A DNA stretch of 64,000 bases from Kofleriaceae bacterium (GTDB taxonomy: Bacteria > Myxococcota_A > Polyangia > Haliangiales > Haliangiaceae): positions 1 to 64,000 of the forward strand of contig JANXOP010000380.1 in NCBI GenBank assembly GCA_025357755.1, in the 5' to 3' direction. How positions within the stretch are numbered: the first letter of the stretch is position 1; the number at the start of each line of letters is the position of its first letter. A program made the position numbers and the translations under genes. Positions 8,102-20,879 of this stretch are shown in pieces. The notes beneath the pieces are model-generated. The model was not told the DNA's origin and did no database searches. It saw only the letters and a list, made by a program, of their open reading frames with translations.

Positions 8102-8804
8102 AATCTGGAACCAGCGCGCCGATCCGCTTGGCCAGCTCCTCGCGGTCCTCGCGCGTGATCCAGGGAATCGCGAGCTTCGCGAGATCGGTGCCGCTCTCGT
8201 CGATGAATCGGATGTAATCGCCGCTCACGGTGATCCCGAGCCGCCACGTGATCGTGACCTCCGGACCTTCGGAGATCAGGATCCGCCCGCCGTCGTAGAT
8301 CGAGAGCACGAGCCTCGCGCGATCGCGAAACAGCTTCCGCGCGTAGACCGCGTGGTGGTCGCCCTGGTCGACGAACAAGATCTTGTCGAGACCCCGACCG
8401 ATCTCGATCGCCCGGTCGACCGTGCCCGAGAATAGCTCCGCGACGGCGGCGCGGAGCTGGTGGAACAAGGCATCGAGCCGCTTGAGGGCTTCCAGCCCGC
8501 CCGGTTCGAGGAAGGGAACCGGCTCGACCCCGAAGATCCGGCGCATCCCTGGCTGCTTGTCGGCGAGCTCGATCCAGACCGCGAGATCCTCGTGGGGCAC
8601 ATCGCGTGCGACCAGCAAGCGGCCCGCGATGCGTAGCGATTCCTGGTTTTTAGCCTCGAGCAGCGTCACCAGCTGGTCGGTGATCTGGAGGGTTCGACCA
8701 CCCGACGACAGCGTGATCTGGCGCGGGGCCAGCTCCATCCGTAAGGGGCCCTTGGCCGTCGGTGCCTCGAAGACGAGGTTGGCATCATCGCCGCGATACG
8801 CCAT
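8100..8804 (-). CDS. Hypothetical protein, 234 residues
   Basis: Strong coding bias and a clear ATG start. There is no signal peptide or membrane segment, so it is probably cytoplasmic. It is acidic and basic mixed, with alternating strand and helix stretches, an alpha-helical middle (LEALKRLDALFHQLRAAVAEL) and a C-terminal segment rich in beta strands (VTITWRLGITVSGDYIRFID). I do not recognise a family. It is divergent from ettA with only 29 bp between start codons. Confidence 0.75.
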   Translation of the reverse strand: MAYRGDDANLVFEAPTAKGPLRMELAPRQITLSSGGRTLQITDQLVTLLEAKNQESLRIAGRLLVARDVPHEDLAVWIELADKQPGMRRIFGVEPVPFLEPGGLEALKRLDALFHQLRAAVAELFSGTVDRAIEIGRGLDKILFVDQGDHHAVYARKLFRDRARLVLSIYDGGRILISEGPEVTITWRLGITVSGDYIRFIDESGTDLAKLAIPWITREDREELAKRIGALVPD

Positions 8805-8833
8805 GGCTGGAGGGTAGGGTATAACCCCCGGCC

Positions 8834-10516
<1,683 letters not shown>

Positions 10517-10607
10517 GCGCTCGCGCGCGCTCGCCATGGGCTAGCCCTGCGTTAGACGGGGGTTAGCGAGGTTTGGACAGGGCACGCTGGCTGCACTTGC
10601 GTCCCGC

Positions 10608-11003
10608 ATGGCCACGACTCGCGAACCCCCGAAGGTCAGTGATCTTCTCAAGCACGTCGGCGACGATCTCAAGACGATCGCCACCACCGAGCTCGAGCTG
10701 ACCCGCAACAAGATGAGCCAGTTCGTCGACCGCACTATCATGCGGGCGAGCGTGATCATCATCGGTGCGTTCATCGCGCTGATCGGGCTCGCGATGCTGT
10801 GCGTCGTGGCGGTCCTCGCCATGCAGCCGGTGATTCACCTCCTGTGGGTGCGCCTGCTCATGATGTCAGGCGTGTACATCCTGGTCGGCGGAGGCGCTGC
10901 GTGGATCTATGCGCGGCGGGTCGCGAGTGGTCCGGACATCGACAACGAGGTCGAAGAAGTCGGCCAGACCTTCGACGCGATCTCGAATGGATTGAAGAGT
11001 TAA
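10608..11003 (+). CDS. Small two-TM membrane protein (holin-X/Phage_holin_3-like)
   Basis: 131 residues: a charged N-terminal helix, two hydrophobic segments at about 45-68 and 80-103, and an acidic C-terminus. The pattern matches the membrane proteins annotated as holin-X or phage-holin superfamily found beside DUF3618-like genes in many non-phage operons. Its stop overlaps the next start by one base (TAATG), so the two are likely co-translated. Probably a cell-envelope helper, not a lysis protein. Confidence 0.8.
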   Translation: MATTREPPKVSDLLKHVGDDLKTIATTELELTRNKMSQFVDRTIMRASVIIIGAFIALIGLAMLCVVAVLAMQPVIHLLWVRLLMMSGVYILVGGGAAWIYARRVASGPDIDNEVEEVGQTFDAISNGLKS

Positions 11004-11236
11004 TGCGCGACACCAAAGAAATTCAAGCGGACCTCGATGCCGCGCAAGCGGATCTCCAGAAATCGGTCGCCGAGCTCAAGCACATCATCGAGGGCAAGCT
11101 CGAGACCCCGAAGCACATCATCGAGGTGGTCGAGCGTCCCGTGTCCTTCGTGAAGGATCACGCGCTCCTGATCGGCGTCGCCCTGACCTTCGGGCTCGGA
11201 GTCCTCGTGGGGCGCGCCGTGTTCCGCGAGGACTAA
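11003..11236 (+). CDS. Small DUF3618-like membrane protein
   Basis: 77 residues starting at the ATG that overlaps the previous stop. An N-terminal amphipathic/coiled helix ([21 protein letters not shown]) leads to one hydrophobic segment ([20 protein letters not shown]). The arrangement with the preceding two-TM gene is a common conserved pair of unknown envelope function. The 3' end overlaps the convergent EEP gene by 4 bp. Confidence 0.8.
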   Translation: MRDTKEIQADLDAAQADLQKSVAELKHIIEGKLETPKHIIEVVERPVSFVKDHALLIGVALTFGLGVLVGRAVFRED

Positions 11237-11988
11237 GCAGCGCGCTGATTCGCGTGGAGCCGGACATCGGCGACGAGTGGGCGATGATCGCTCGCTCGCC
11301 GTGCAACCTCCGAATCGCATCGCGATAGCTTGATGAAGTCGACGCCGCCTCGCACGAACACGCCGTCGAGCGCGCGGACCGGGCCCCACGCCGGGAACGT
11401 GAACGGGCGCTTCTCGATGCCGCGGAAACCTGCGGGACGGAGGAGGTCGCCGAGCCCACCGTAGACATCGTTGAGATCGCCGCCGACGAGCACCGGGGTC
11501 TCGTGCTGCATGTGCTGGAACGGCTGCGCGTCGAGGAACTTCGCGAGCTGGAGCTTGCGCTCGTAGCGCGCGAGTCCGAGGTGCATGTTGAACACGTGTA
11601 CGGTGCGATCGATCTCCTCGCCCTCGTGATCCTGGCGGACCCGGATCACGCCGTGGAGCACGCTGCGCTTCTTCTTGAACCGGATCGAGAGATCGATGTT
11701 CGAGGCCTCTACGATCGGGTAGCGGCTGAGGATCGCATTGCCGTAGCACCCGCCGCCGCGGACCTCGACGTTCGGGAAGAACGAGCGATAGCGCATGCCG
11801 ACGAGGTCACCGAGCAGGTCGACCTGACGATCCCGATTGCTGCGCGGTACGTCGTGATCGACTTCCTGGAGCAACAGCACGTCGGCGTGCAGGTTGTTGA
11901 TCACGGTGGCGATGCGTTGCGGATCGTACTTGCGATCGACGCCGCCGATGCACTCGTGGATGTTGTAGGTGAGGAGCCTGAGTCTCAT
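11233..11988 (-). CDS. Endonuclease/exonuclease/phosphatase (EEP) family hydrolase
   Basis: 251 residues from the ATG at 11988 ([12 protein letters not shown]). The EEP fold motifs are all present: TYNIHE at the start, [20 protein letters not shown] and the closing SDHRPLVAD. Family members cut nucleic acids or hydrolyse phospho- or sphingolipids; no signal peptide is seen, so a cytoplasmic phosphodiesterase is likely. The start overlaps the stop of the upstream SpoIIE phosphatase gene by 4 bp (ATGA), indicating translational coupling. An upstream in-frame start at 12045 lies inside the phosphatase gene and is less likely. Confidence 0.9.
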   Translation of the reverse strand: MRLRLLTYNIHECIGGVDRKYDPQRIATVINNLHADVLLLQEVDHDVPRSNRDRQVDLLGDLVGMRYRSFFPNVEVRGGGCYGNAILSRYPIVEASNIDLSIRFKKKRSVLHGVIRVRQDHEGEEIDRTVHVFNMHLGLARYERKLQLAKFLDAQPFQHMQHETPVLVGGDLNDVYGGLGDLLRPAGFRGIEKRPFTFPAWGPVRALDGVFVRGGVDFIKLSRCDSEVARRASDHRPLVADVRLHANQRAA

Positions 11989-14159
11989 GGTAGGGACTGC
12001 GTGGTCGAGGCGGGCGTGATGGAGGCGGCGGCGGTGGGCAGCCACTGCGCGACGACGAGCGTCTCGTCGTCATTGCGCGGGTGGCCAGCGCGATGCGCGG
12101 CGACGCTCGCGTGCACGAGATCGTGGACCGACGGCGGCGCGAGCGCGTTGCGATCGAGGCGGCGAAGCAACCGCTGCAACCTGCGATCGCCGAACGGTTC
12201 GCCGTTGGGATCCTGTGCTTCGATCACGCCATCGGTATACCAGACGAGGAGATCGCCGGCTCGCAGCGGACGCTGATGAACCTTCGGAACCGTATGGCTG
12301 GGCGACCCGAGAGGATTGCCGCGTGCGACCAGCGCGTGGAGCTCTACGTCCTTGTCGCCTGCATGGCAGACATAGGGCGAGGTGTGACCGCACGATACGT
12401 AGCTGATCGTGCGGGTTGTCGCGTCGAAGATCGCGGCGAACATCGTCATCGCGAGCTGGCCGCCGCCGACCCGGCTCACCGCCGCATCCATGGCCGCGAC
12501 GAACGTGACCAGATCGAGCGCGTTGCCGTGGCGCCGAACCGCGACATCCGCCGCCGCGGCGGCCGCCGCGGTCACGGTGGCCGAGGCGACGCCATGACCC
12601 GTGACATCGCCGATCGCGAGCAGCAAGCGCTCGGGACCGAGCGGGAAGAACCCCCAGAAATCACCGGCGCAGCGCGTCGCCGGTTGCCACGAACCGACGA
12701 CGGTGACATCGCCGTGGACGTGCGGGCCGCGCCCGGGCAGGAGCTGCGCTTGCACGGTCGCCGCGAGCTCGACCTCGCGCGCGATCGTGGCGCGCTCGGC
12801 CGCGCGTCGAGCCATCCGAGCGTGGATCAAGCCCTCGGCGAGGCGATCGGCCGCGCGCTCGACGAACGCGAGGTGACGCCGGCGCAAGCGGCGCGCGGCC
12901 GCCGGCACGGTGATCAAGCCGAGCAATTCATCGCGGCTGATCACCGGGACCGCGGTCCGCGCCTTCGTACCGGCGAGCACCGCGCCGAGCAACACGCGCA
13001 GATCTTCGGGGACGCCCGCGGCCTGCTCGAACACCGCTCCGGGATGTTCGGCGAGCCAGGCCCCGAGCAACGGATCCGGTGCGGCCGCGTCGTCGAGACG
13101 CTGGCCGGCGGTGGTCCAGCTGTAGTCGGTCTCCGCGGCGATCAACACCTCGACACGCACGCCCATCGCGAGCTCGATCACGTCGATCGCGAGCTGCGCG
13201 ATCGCGCGTTCGTCGCGCAGCGTCCGTGCCCGCGTGACCAGCTGGGTGAGCAAGCGGTCGAGCGTGCTGTCGGTCATCCGCCCGCCTCGGCTGACCAGCG
13301 AGAACACCGAGATCGAGACGCGTGCACCGGCGAACACGCACAGCATCACGAGGCCGCCGCCCCACCACACGAGGGTGGTGCCGAGGAGCGAGAGCGCGAC
13401 CCACCCGAGCAGCGTCGCGACCGCGAGGTGGAGCAGCACGCGCGGCATCGTGTCGTCGACCGCACGTACACGGAGGAGATCTTCGACGATCAGCGCGCGC
13501 ACGACGAGCACGCTGCCGAGGCCCGAGAGCAACCAGCCGAGCGGGAACATGCCGAGGTGAAACGCGAGACCGACATCGGTGAGGCCGGAGTACGTGATCA
13601 TGTTCGCGAGCCAGACCGCGCGGAGCTGGCGGCGCTCGTGAGAGGGCGGGGCGCGATAGGCTGCGAGCGTCAACATGAGGAAGCTCGGCGCCGAGATCAC
13701 GACGATCGAGAGCAGCACGAGCCACGCGTAGTGACCTGCATCCGCATACCAGAGCCCGAAGCCGAGGCGATGGACGCCAGAGACCACCACGTCGCTCGAG
13801 GCCGACAGGATGACCCAGACGACCGAGATGGCCACACCGACCCACACGAACCAGTGACGGTTGCCGAGCAGGCGGAGCTGGAAGCCGGCGCCCGAGGCTG
13901 CGGCCATCGGAATGAAGGCGGCGGCGATCCGGAACAGGTGCTCCGCGGCGGCCGGCGACGTCACGGAGGGCGACATCGCCATGCAGATCGAATAGGGCAT
14001 CAGCGACGCGAAGTGCAGCAACATCCACGCGCGCAGCACCGGTTCGCCACGCATGGCGACGCCGTACGCGATCACGACCGCCATCGCGGCGGGAGCGAAC
14101 GCGAACGGGAGCGATAAGAGGTGCGCGTCGTAGCTCGCGCTCGACCACAGGGCGTGCAT
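11985..14159 (-). CDS. Membrane-anchored SpoIIE-type PP2C phosphatase
   Basis: 724 residues from the ATG at 14159 (MHALWSS). The N-terminal 330 residues hold about eight to ten transmembrane segments in a 7TM-like sensory arrangement. A GAF-like region follows (about 350-475), then a SpoIIE/PP2C phosphatase domain ([55 protein letters not shown]). The Asp residues of GDFW, GDVTGHG and DD are the expected metal ligands. Such proteins dephosphorylate anti-sigma-factor antagonists in partner-switching circuits. It is divergent from a PAS-containing Ser/Thr kinase with 35 bp between starts, and may oppose it. Confidence 0.92.
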   Translation of the reverse strand: MHALWSSASYDAHLLSLPFAFAPAAMAVVIAYGVAMRGEPVLRAWMLLHFASLMPYSICMAMSPSVTSPAAAEHLFRIAAAFIPMAAASGAGFQLRLLGNRHWFVWVGVAISVVWVILSASSDVVVSGVHRLGFGLWYADAGHYAWLVLLSIVVISAPSFLMLTLAAYRAPPSHERRQLRAVWLANMITYSGLTDVGLAFHLGMFPLGWLLSGLGSVLVVRALIVEDLLRVRAVDDTMPRVLLHLAVATLLGWVALSLLGTTLVWWGGGLVMLCVFAGARVSISVFSLVSRGGRMTDSTLDRLLTQLVTRARTLRDERAIAQLAIDVIELAMGVRVEVLIAAETDYSWTTAGQRLDDAAAPDPLLGAWLAEHPGAVFEQAAGVPEDLRVLLGAVLAGTKARTAVPVISRDELLGLITVPAAARRLRRRHLAFVERAADRLAEGLIHARMARRAAERATIAREVELAATVQAQLLPGRGPHVHGDVTVVGSWQPATRCAGDFWGFFPLGPERLLLAIGDVTGHGVASATVTAAAAAAADVAVRRHGNALDLVTFVAAMDAAVSRVGGGQLAMTMFAAIFDATTRTISYVSCGHTSPYVCHAGDKDVELHALVARGNPLGSPSHTVPKVHQRPLRAGDLLVWYTDGVIEAQDPNGEPFGDRRLQRLLRRLDRNALAPPSVHDLVHASVAAHRAGHPRNDDETLVVAQWLPTAAASITPASTTQSLP

Positions 14160-14194
14160 CGACGGTCCTGACTGTATCGTGTACCATTCGTGCC

Positions 14195-15771
<1,577 letters not shown>

Positions 15772-15775
<4 letters not shown>

Positions 15776-15791
15776 TCGCGTTCGCGACTAC
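15772..15791 (+). terminator. Perfect 9-bp inverted repeat at kinase stop
   Basis: GTAGTCGCG (15772-15780), a TT spacer and CGCGACTAC (15783-15791) form a perfect inverted repeat that includes the kinase TAG. No T run follows. The remaining bases to 15891 hold no recognisable gene. Confidence 0.5.
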
Positions 15792-15891
15792 CTGCGAGCG
15801 CCGCGAAGGCGCGCCTTGACCTCGATTGGGTCAGCCGTGATGGCTTCATCGATCCCAGCTCGATCGACGATAGGGTCAACGTCGTGCTAGC

Positions 15892-16335
15892 TCAGTGGCA
15901 AGCCATCTCGATATCGGGTAGCGAGTAGACGCAGTCAGGGAACGCGCCGGTGCACGCACCTCCTGGCGCGGTCTGCCCACACGCTGGCACGTCGTTTCCC
16001 CAGGCATACCCGGCGCACTGACCCTGGTTGTCATCACATCCCTTCGTGTCGTCGATCTTCTCCTCGATGCCGTCACAATTATAGTCGAAGGATCCGTTCG
16101 CGCGCGCGACAGTGAAGAACGCCATCTGGCCAGGAAACACCGCCGGATCGTCATCATCGCAGTCCGTCGCACACGTGACCCCATCCATGTCGTGATCGAC
16201 GTTGCACGATGACAGGCTGTCGTTCTCGACGTGGGCATCGTCCTCGGCATCGAGCCGCTTCGCATCGGAGGGTCGCGAGTCGAAGCCCACTCGACCACAC
16301 GCGACGGTGAACACGACCAAAAAACACCGCCGCAC
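15892..16335 (-). CDS. MopE-like Asp-rich lipoprotein
   Basis: 147 residues with a leader and lipobox ending VAC13. The core motif at about 47-69 (DHDMDGVTCATDCDDDDP then FPG) is the Ca-binding repeat of MopE-type myxobacterial surface proteins, here in one clear copy plus an NCDGIEEKIDD segment. Cysteine-rich C-terminus. Probably an outer-membrane-anchored protein. It stands alone, transcribed leftward. Confidence 0.8.
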   Translation of the reverse strand: MRRCFLVVFTVACGRVGFDSRPSDAKRLDAEDDAHVENDSLSSCNVDHDMDGVTCATDCDDDDPAVFPGQMAFFTVARANGSFDYNCDGIEEKIDDTKGCDDNQGQCAGYAWGNDVPACGQTAPGGACTGAFPDCVYSLPDIEMACH

Positions 16336-16428
16336 GCGCCCAGCGTAGCCCAGGTTCTATCGTTGCGACGCCGTTTCGCGCGCGTGGCGCGGCGCGCAGC
16401 AGACCGTCGAGCCTGCTATCCTTGGCCC

Positions 16429-16731
16429 ATGCGAGGCCCGCTCGATCCGGCGGCAGTGCGCGCGTACATGGCGCGCGATTGGGGCGCGGTGCGCGAGGCC
16501 AAGCGACAATATTGGCGCGATCGGCTCGATCGTGGCGGTCTCGTCGAAGCACTGCGGGTGAGCGAGCAACTCCGTGACCAAGCGGCGCACGCGAATCCGG
16601 CGTGGCCGACCGAAAAGGACCGTGAAGAAGATCTCGAAACCCATCAGCGTGTCGCGAAAGCCCTCGCCTCGACCGCGCCGCCCGAGCGCCGCTCTGCATC
16701 AGCCAGAGCACGCACTCCTCGCGTTCGCTAG
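16429..16731 (+). CDS. Small helical protein overlapping the nucleotidyltransferase gene
   Basis: 100 residues from the ATG at 16429 (MRGPLDPAAVRAYMARDWGAV). Helical and charged, with no membrane segment. Coding character is clear to about residue 70 (REEDLETHQRVAKAL); the arginine-rich tail (RSASARARTPRVR) may be ordinary or the result of the long overlap with the next gene. The upstream position and overlap fit an antitoxin or partner for the AbiEii-like protein. Function inferred from context only. Confidence 0.65.
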   Translation: MRGPLDPAAVRAYMARDWGAVREAKRQYWRDRLDRGGLVEALRVSEQLRDQAAHANPAWPTEKDREEDLETHQRVAKALASTAPPERRSASARARTPRVR

Positions 16732-17248
16732 GTTTGCCAAGCAGCTCGGTATCCGCTGGTACGTGTTCGGGGCGCAAGCGGTCAACCTGCACGGGTTTCC
16801 TCGTACGACCGCGGATCTGGACCTCACGATCGAGCTCGGCGACCGAGATCCCATCGAGGTCGTCGCGAAGCTCGCGAAGGCCGGGTTCTCTGCGCGGTTC
16901 TCCGATGCCGCCTTCATCGCGGCCACGCGCGTCATCCCGGTGGTCCATGGAGCGACGGCCTTTCCGATCGATCTGGTCCTCGCGGGACCAGGTCTCGAAG
17001 CGCAGTTTCTCGATGAAGTCGTCGTTCATTCGATCGGGCGCGCGAAGATTCCGGTGCTCTCGGTCGAGAACCTGATCGTGACCAAGCTCCTCGCGGCGCG
17101 CCCGAAGGACCTCGAGGACGTCCGCGAGTTGCTCGCGATCCGGGAGGTCGATCACGGTCGGATCGAAGCCCTGCTCGCGAGGCTCGAGGCGGCGCTCGAC
17201 CAAAGTGACCTGAGGTCGGTGTACCGGAGCCTCCGCGCTGGATCGTGA
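16574..17248 (+). CDS. AbiEii-like nucleotidyltransferase
   Basis: Up to 224 residues from the GTG at 16574, which overlaps the previous gene by 158 bp. GTG 16622, preceded by AAAAGGA, is an alternative start; conserved sequence begins near residue 45. The nucleotidyltransferase signature VFGAQAVNLHGFPRTTADLD carries the G-x-x-A-x-x-x-x-G turn and the D81-x-D83 pair that binds metal. The following PIDLV is the third acidic position. The family includes type IV AbiEii toxins and MNT antitoxins. Could act in phage defence or tRNA modification; the partner is probably the upstream small gene. Confidence 0.8.
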   Translation: MTKRRTRIRRGRPKRTVKKISKPISVSRKPSPRPRRPSAALHQPEHALLAFARFAKQLGIRWYVFGAQAVNLHGFPRTTADLDLTIELGDRDPIEVVAKLAKAGFSARFSDAAFIAATRVIPVVHGATAFPIDLVLAGPGLEAQFLDEVVVHSIGRAKIPVLSVENLIVTKLLAARPKDLEDVRELLAIREVDHGRIEALLARLEAALDQSDLRSVYRSLRAGS

Positions 17249-17273
17249 TCGGGGCTGGGGCTACCGTGCGCCC

Positions 17274-18632
17274 ATGAAACGGGCCCTGGTCATCGCGCTG
17301 CTCGTTGGGAGCAGTACCGTCGTGCATGCCGACGATCCAAAGATTCCATTCGAGAAGTACAAGCTCGCGAACGGCCTCGAGGTCATCCTCGCGCCCGACT
17401 CGAGCATCCCGATCGTCGCGGTGAACGTCTGGTACCACGTCGGGTCTGGCGACGAGGTGCCGGGCAAGAGCGGCTTCGCGCACCTGTTCGAGCACATGAT
17501 GTTCCAGGGCTCCAAGAACGTCGGCGCCGATCAGCACTTCCCGGTCCTGCGCAAGCTCGGCTCGGATCTCGTCAACGGTACGACGAACACCGATCGCACG
17601 AACTACTTCGAGGTCGTGCCGTCGAACCAGCTCGAGACCGGGCTGTGGCTCGAGAGCGATCGGATGAGCCACCTGCTCGACATCCTCGACAAGGCCGAGC
17701 TCGACAACCAGATCGATGTCGTGCGTAACGAGCGCCGCCAGAACTACGACAACCAGCCGTACAACAAGGCGCGGTTCGCGCTGCAGGCGGCGCTCTATCC
17801 CGAGGGCCATCCGTATCGCTACTTCACGATCGGCAAGCACGAGGATCTAACGACCGCGTCGCTCGAGGACGTGAAGGATTTCTATCGCACCTGGTACGTG
17901 CCCGCGAATGCGACGCTCACGCTCGTCGGTGACTTCGATGTCGCCGCGACGAAGAAGCTCGTGGAGAAGTGGTTCGGTTCGTTCCCGGCGAGCACCAAGC
18001 CGGCCGTCGTGACGATTCCGGCGCCGGTCGCGAAGGCCGCGGCGCTGACGGTCGATGACCCCTTCGCGAAGCTCCGCCAGATCACGTTCGCGTGGCACTC
18101 GCCCGCGATGTTCGCGCCCGGCGATGCCGAGCTCGATTTCGTCGCGACCGCACTCGGTCGCGAGGGAACGGGGCGGCTCTACAAGGCGCTCGTGTTCGAC
18201 AAGCAGCTCGCACAGAGCGTACGCGCGAACCAAGGCGGCCAGACCTTCTCCGGCACGTTCCAGATCACGGTGGCGCTGCGCACTGGCGCGGATGTCGCGG
18301 CGGTCCAGCAGATCGTGGTCGACGAAGTCGCCAAGGTGACCAAAGAGCACCTGACCGACAAAGAGATGTCGCGGCTGGTGACCGCGCAAGAAGCCACCGC
18401 GATCCGCGAGCTCGAGAGCGTGAACGGCCGCGCGAACGTCTTGCAGATGTACAACCAGTACCTCGGCGATCCGGACAAGATCACGTTCGACCTCGATCGC
18501 TATCGCAAGGCCACGCCCGAGCAGGTGCGCGCGGCGGCCGCGACGTACCTCACCCCCGCGCACCTCGTGACCGTGGTGACGAATCCCGCCGAGGTCCCCG
18601 CGAAGGCCCCCGCGAAGGCGGGTGACAAGTGA
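17274..18632 (+). CDS. M16 zinc metalloprotease, catalytic subunit
   Basis: 452 residues with a signal peptide (cleavage near VHA-DD). The inverted zinc motif H70-L-F-E-H74 and the downstream ligand E153 (RNERRQNYDN) are intact, so it should be catalytic. It is a two-lobed M16B peptidase of usual length. The stop overlaps the start of the second M16 gene by 4 bp (GTGA). Together they should form a periplasmic peptide-degrading heterodimer like the mitochondrial processing peptidase-type pairs. Confidence 0.94.
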   Translation: MKRALVIALLVGSSTVVHADDPKIPFEKYKLANGLEVILAPDSSIPIVAVNVWYHVGSGDEVPGKSGFAHLFEHMMFQGSKNVGADQHFPVLRKLGSDLVNGTTNTDRTNYFEVVPSNQLETGLWLESDRMSHLLDILDKAELDNQIDVVRNERRQNYDNQPYNKARFALQAALYPEGHPYRYFTIGKHEDLTTASLEDVKDFYRTWYVPANATLTLVGDFDVAATKKLVEKWFGSFPASTKPAVVTIPAPVAKAAALTVDDPFAKLRQITFAWHSPAMFAPGDAELDFVATALGREGTGRLYKALVFDKQLAQSVRANQGGQTFSGTFQITVALRTGADVAAVQQIVVDEVAKVTKEHLTDKEMSRLVTAQEATAIRELESVNGRANVLQMYNQYLGDPDKITFDLDRYRKATPEQVRAAAATYLTPAHLVTVVTNPAEVPAKAPAKAGDK

Positions 18633-20281
18633 ACCGCGTCGCGCTGTGTTTGTTCGTCGCTGCGTGCGGCAGCTCGAAGCCGCAATACACCGTCGCGGCA
18701 CCGCCGCCATCGAATGCACCTGACCCGACTCCGATGAAAGTAGAGGCCCCGATGGCGCCGACCACCCAGACCGCACGACCGCAACACCTCGAGTTCCCGA
18801 ACGAGGAGTTCCGCGCGAAGCAGCCCGTCGCTTCTGCCGTGCGGCCGTTCGCGCTCCCGGCGATGAAGCCGTTCACGCTGCCGAATGGCATCAAGGTCTA
18901 TCTCGTCGAGCAGCACACGCTGCCGATCGTCTCGATGGATCTCAACTTCGACGGTGGTGGGCTCACCGATCCCAAGGAGAAAGACGGCCTCGCGAGCGTG
19001 TGCACGAGCATGCTGACCGAGGGCACGGAGAAGCTCGACAAGATCCAGTACAGCGAGGCGCTCGCCGATGTCGCGTCTTCGATCAACGCCTATGCGACGG
19101 ACGATTCGCAGGGGCTTGGCCTCGCGAGCCTGACCAAGCACCTGCCAGCCACGTTCGCGTTGTTTGCCGAGACGCTGCGCTCGCCCGGACTGCGCCAGAG
19201 CGATCTCGAGCGCATGGTGAAGCGCCGGATCGAAGCGGTGAAGCAGAGCCGCGGCAATCCGAGCGCGATCCCGGGCCGCGTGTCGGGCACGATCCTCTAC
19301 GGCGAGGCGCACCCGTTCGGCGGGGTGATCAGCGAGCAATCGCTCTCGAAGATCACGCTGGAGGACTGCAAGAAGCAGCTCGCGACCTGGATGCAGCCTA
19401 AGAACGCACGGCTGTTCGTTGTCGGTGATCTGAACGAACAGCAACTGCGCGACACGTTCGCGAAGTCGCCGCTCGCCGATTGGAAGGGGACGGCGCCGAA
19501 GCTGCCCGCCTTGCCGGCGCCCAAGACGATGGCCGGCCGGATCTTCTTCGTGAACGTGCCGAATGCCGCGCAGTCGACCGTGCTCCTCATGGAGCACGGG
19601 CCGCTGCGCACGGCCTCGGATTACTTCCAGAACACGATCATGTCGGGCGTGTTCGGCGGCAGCTTCACGAGCCGCCTCAACATGAACCTGCGCGAGGACA
19701 AGGGCTACGCCTACGGCTCGCGCGGCGGGCTCTCGTACTCGAAGCAATACGGCACGCTCACCGCGAGTGCCTCGGTGCAGACCGATTCGACCTATCAATC
19801 GCTGCTCGAGATCGATCACGAGCTCAAAGATCTGTGGGCCGGCAAGCGACCGGTCACGGCCGAGGAGCTCGAGCGCGAGAAGCTGAACGCGACCCTGGCG
19901 TTGCCAGGTAAGTTCGCCACCGCAGCATCGGCGCTCGGACAATATCGGAGCCTCGTGTACTACGGCCTCCCACTCGACTACTTCAATACCTACGTCGACC
20001 GGGTCAACAAGGTGACCGCGGCCGAAGTCAAACAATCGGCAGCCGCCCACCTCAAACCGGCGCTGGCCGTCTACCTCGTCGTCGGTGACGGTGATGCGAA
20101 GATGATCGTCGACGATGCGAAGCAGCCGAAGGATAAGCGTCGCCAGCCGTTCATCAAGGATGGAACCCAGGTCACGCTGCGTCAGGCACTGAAGGACCTC
20201 GCCACGGCGGGTGATGTAGGACCGGGTGGTTTCGTAGAGCTCGATGTCGATGGCGCCGTCGTCACGAACGTTGTCCGCTAA
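18629..20281 (+). CDS. M16 family lipoprotein, non-catalytic partner subunit
   Basis: 550 residues from the GTG overlapping the previous stop. Lipobox LFVAAC. The M16 fold is recognisable but the HxxEH site is replaced (CTSMLTEGT), so it cannot bind zinc. It keeps the substrate-binding Arg/Tyr region typical of the inactive subunit (NLREDKGYAYGSRGG). A Pro-rich linker follows the lipid anchor. It probably anchors the active subunit to the outer membrane and shapes the substrate cavity. Confidence 0.92.
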   Translation: MNRVALCLFVAACGSSKPQYTVAAPPPSNAPDPTPMKVEAPMAPTTQTARPQHLEFPNEEFRAKQPVASAVRPFALPAMKPFTLPNGIKVYLVEQHTLPIVSMDLNFDGGGLTDPKEKDGLASVCTSMLTEGTEKLDKIQYSEALADVASSINAYATDDSQGLGLASLTKHLPATFALFAETLRSPGLRQSDLERMVKRRIEAVKQSRGNPSAIPGRVSGTILYGEAHPFGGVISEQSLSKITLEDCKKQLATWMQPKNARLFVVGDLNEQQLRDTFAKSPLADWKGTAPKLPALPAPKTMAGRIFFVNVPNAAQSTVLLMEHGPLRTASDYFQNTIMSGVFGGSFTSRLNMNLREDKGYAYGSRGGLSYSKQYGTLTASASVQTDSTYQSLLEIDHELKDLWAGKRPVTAEELEREKLNATLALPGKFATAASALGQYRSLVYYGLPLDYFNTYVDRVNKVTAAEVKQSAAAHLKPALAVYLVVGDGDAKMIVDDAKQPKDKRRQPFIKDGTQVTLRQALKDLATAGDVGPGGFVELDVDGAVVTNVVR

Positions 20282-20295
20282 CCGATCGATCACCC

Positions 20296-20316
20296 TCGGA
20301 AACTAAGTGTTTCCGA
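20296..20316 (+). terminator. 8-bp hairpin between M16 pair and pilin operon
   Basis: TCGGAAAC (20296-20303) and GTTTCCGA (20309-20316) form a perfect stem around loop TAAGT. It lies 14 bp after the M16 stop and 23 bp before the pilin start. It could terminate the protease operon or regulate the pilin leader. Confidence 0.5.
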
Positions 20317-20339
20317 CGAGTCGCGTGTAGACTGGTTCG

Positions 20340-20879
20340 GTGCGGGAACGAAAAGCTGGTCCACGCGGGTTCACGTTGCTCGAGCTGATGATCGTCGTCG
20401 CGATCATCGGCATTCTCGCGGCAGTCGTGATCCCGAACTGGGCGAGCACGTCGCGAAATAAGAAATACGATCCGGAGATCACGGCGATGACCACCGAGAT
20501 CGCGAATCGCGAAGAGCAGTACAAATCGGAGCTCGGCAACGGCGCGTATCTCGCGGCTGCGAACTGTCCGACGACGCCGAACCAAGCTGGCGTCGACTTC
20601 AATACGGCCTGCGTGGGCAGTGGCTCGGGCGCGTACGGCACGTTGCGCGTGGTCGCGACCGACAACACCATTCGTTGCTCGTATCAGGTCGTCATCGGTG
20701 CCGCAGGCACGCAACCGACGGGCGCGCCGGCATCGTGCACGGCACCCTCGCTCGCGCTCGCCGGTGCTTGGTACTACACGCTCGCGACGTGTGACATGGA
20801 TGGCAACGGTGGCACCAACGCAACCTTCTGCACCTCGAGCTGGAACTCGAAGGTGGGCTCGGCCAACTACGGTCAATGA
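20340..20879 (+). CDS. Type IV major pilin-like protein (PilA/PilE family)
   Basis: 179 residues from a GTG start. Prepilin leader with cleavage at G10-F11 and Glu at mature position 5 (GFTLLELMIVVAIIGILAAVV), then an N-terminal helix and a Cys-containing globular domain (four Cys; the last pair, CDM...CTSSW, may be a D-loop). It heads the minor pilin/PilY1 operon, with a 4-bp overlap to the next gene. Either a major pilin or a pilin dedicated to this cluster. Confidence 0.92.
   Translation: MRERKAGPRGFTLLELMIVVAIIGILAAVVIPNWASTSRNKKYDPEITAMTTEIANREEQYKSELGNGAYLAAANCPTTPNQAGVDFNTACVGSGSGAYGTLRVVATDNTIRCSYQVVIGAAGTQPTGAPASCTAPSLALAGAWYYTLATCDMDGNGGTNATFCTSSWNSKVGSANYGQ

Noticed and set aside
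10608-11236. Holin-like genes as a sign of a prophage
   Set aside because: No phage genes nearby; this pair is common in ordinary envelope operons.
12081-14117. A 678-residue open frame on the plus strand
   Set aside because: Antisense to the SpoIIE phosphatase gene and made of Arg/His/Asp-rich sequence.
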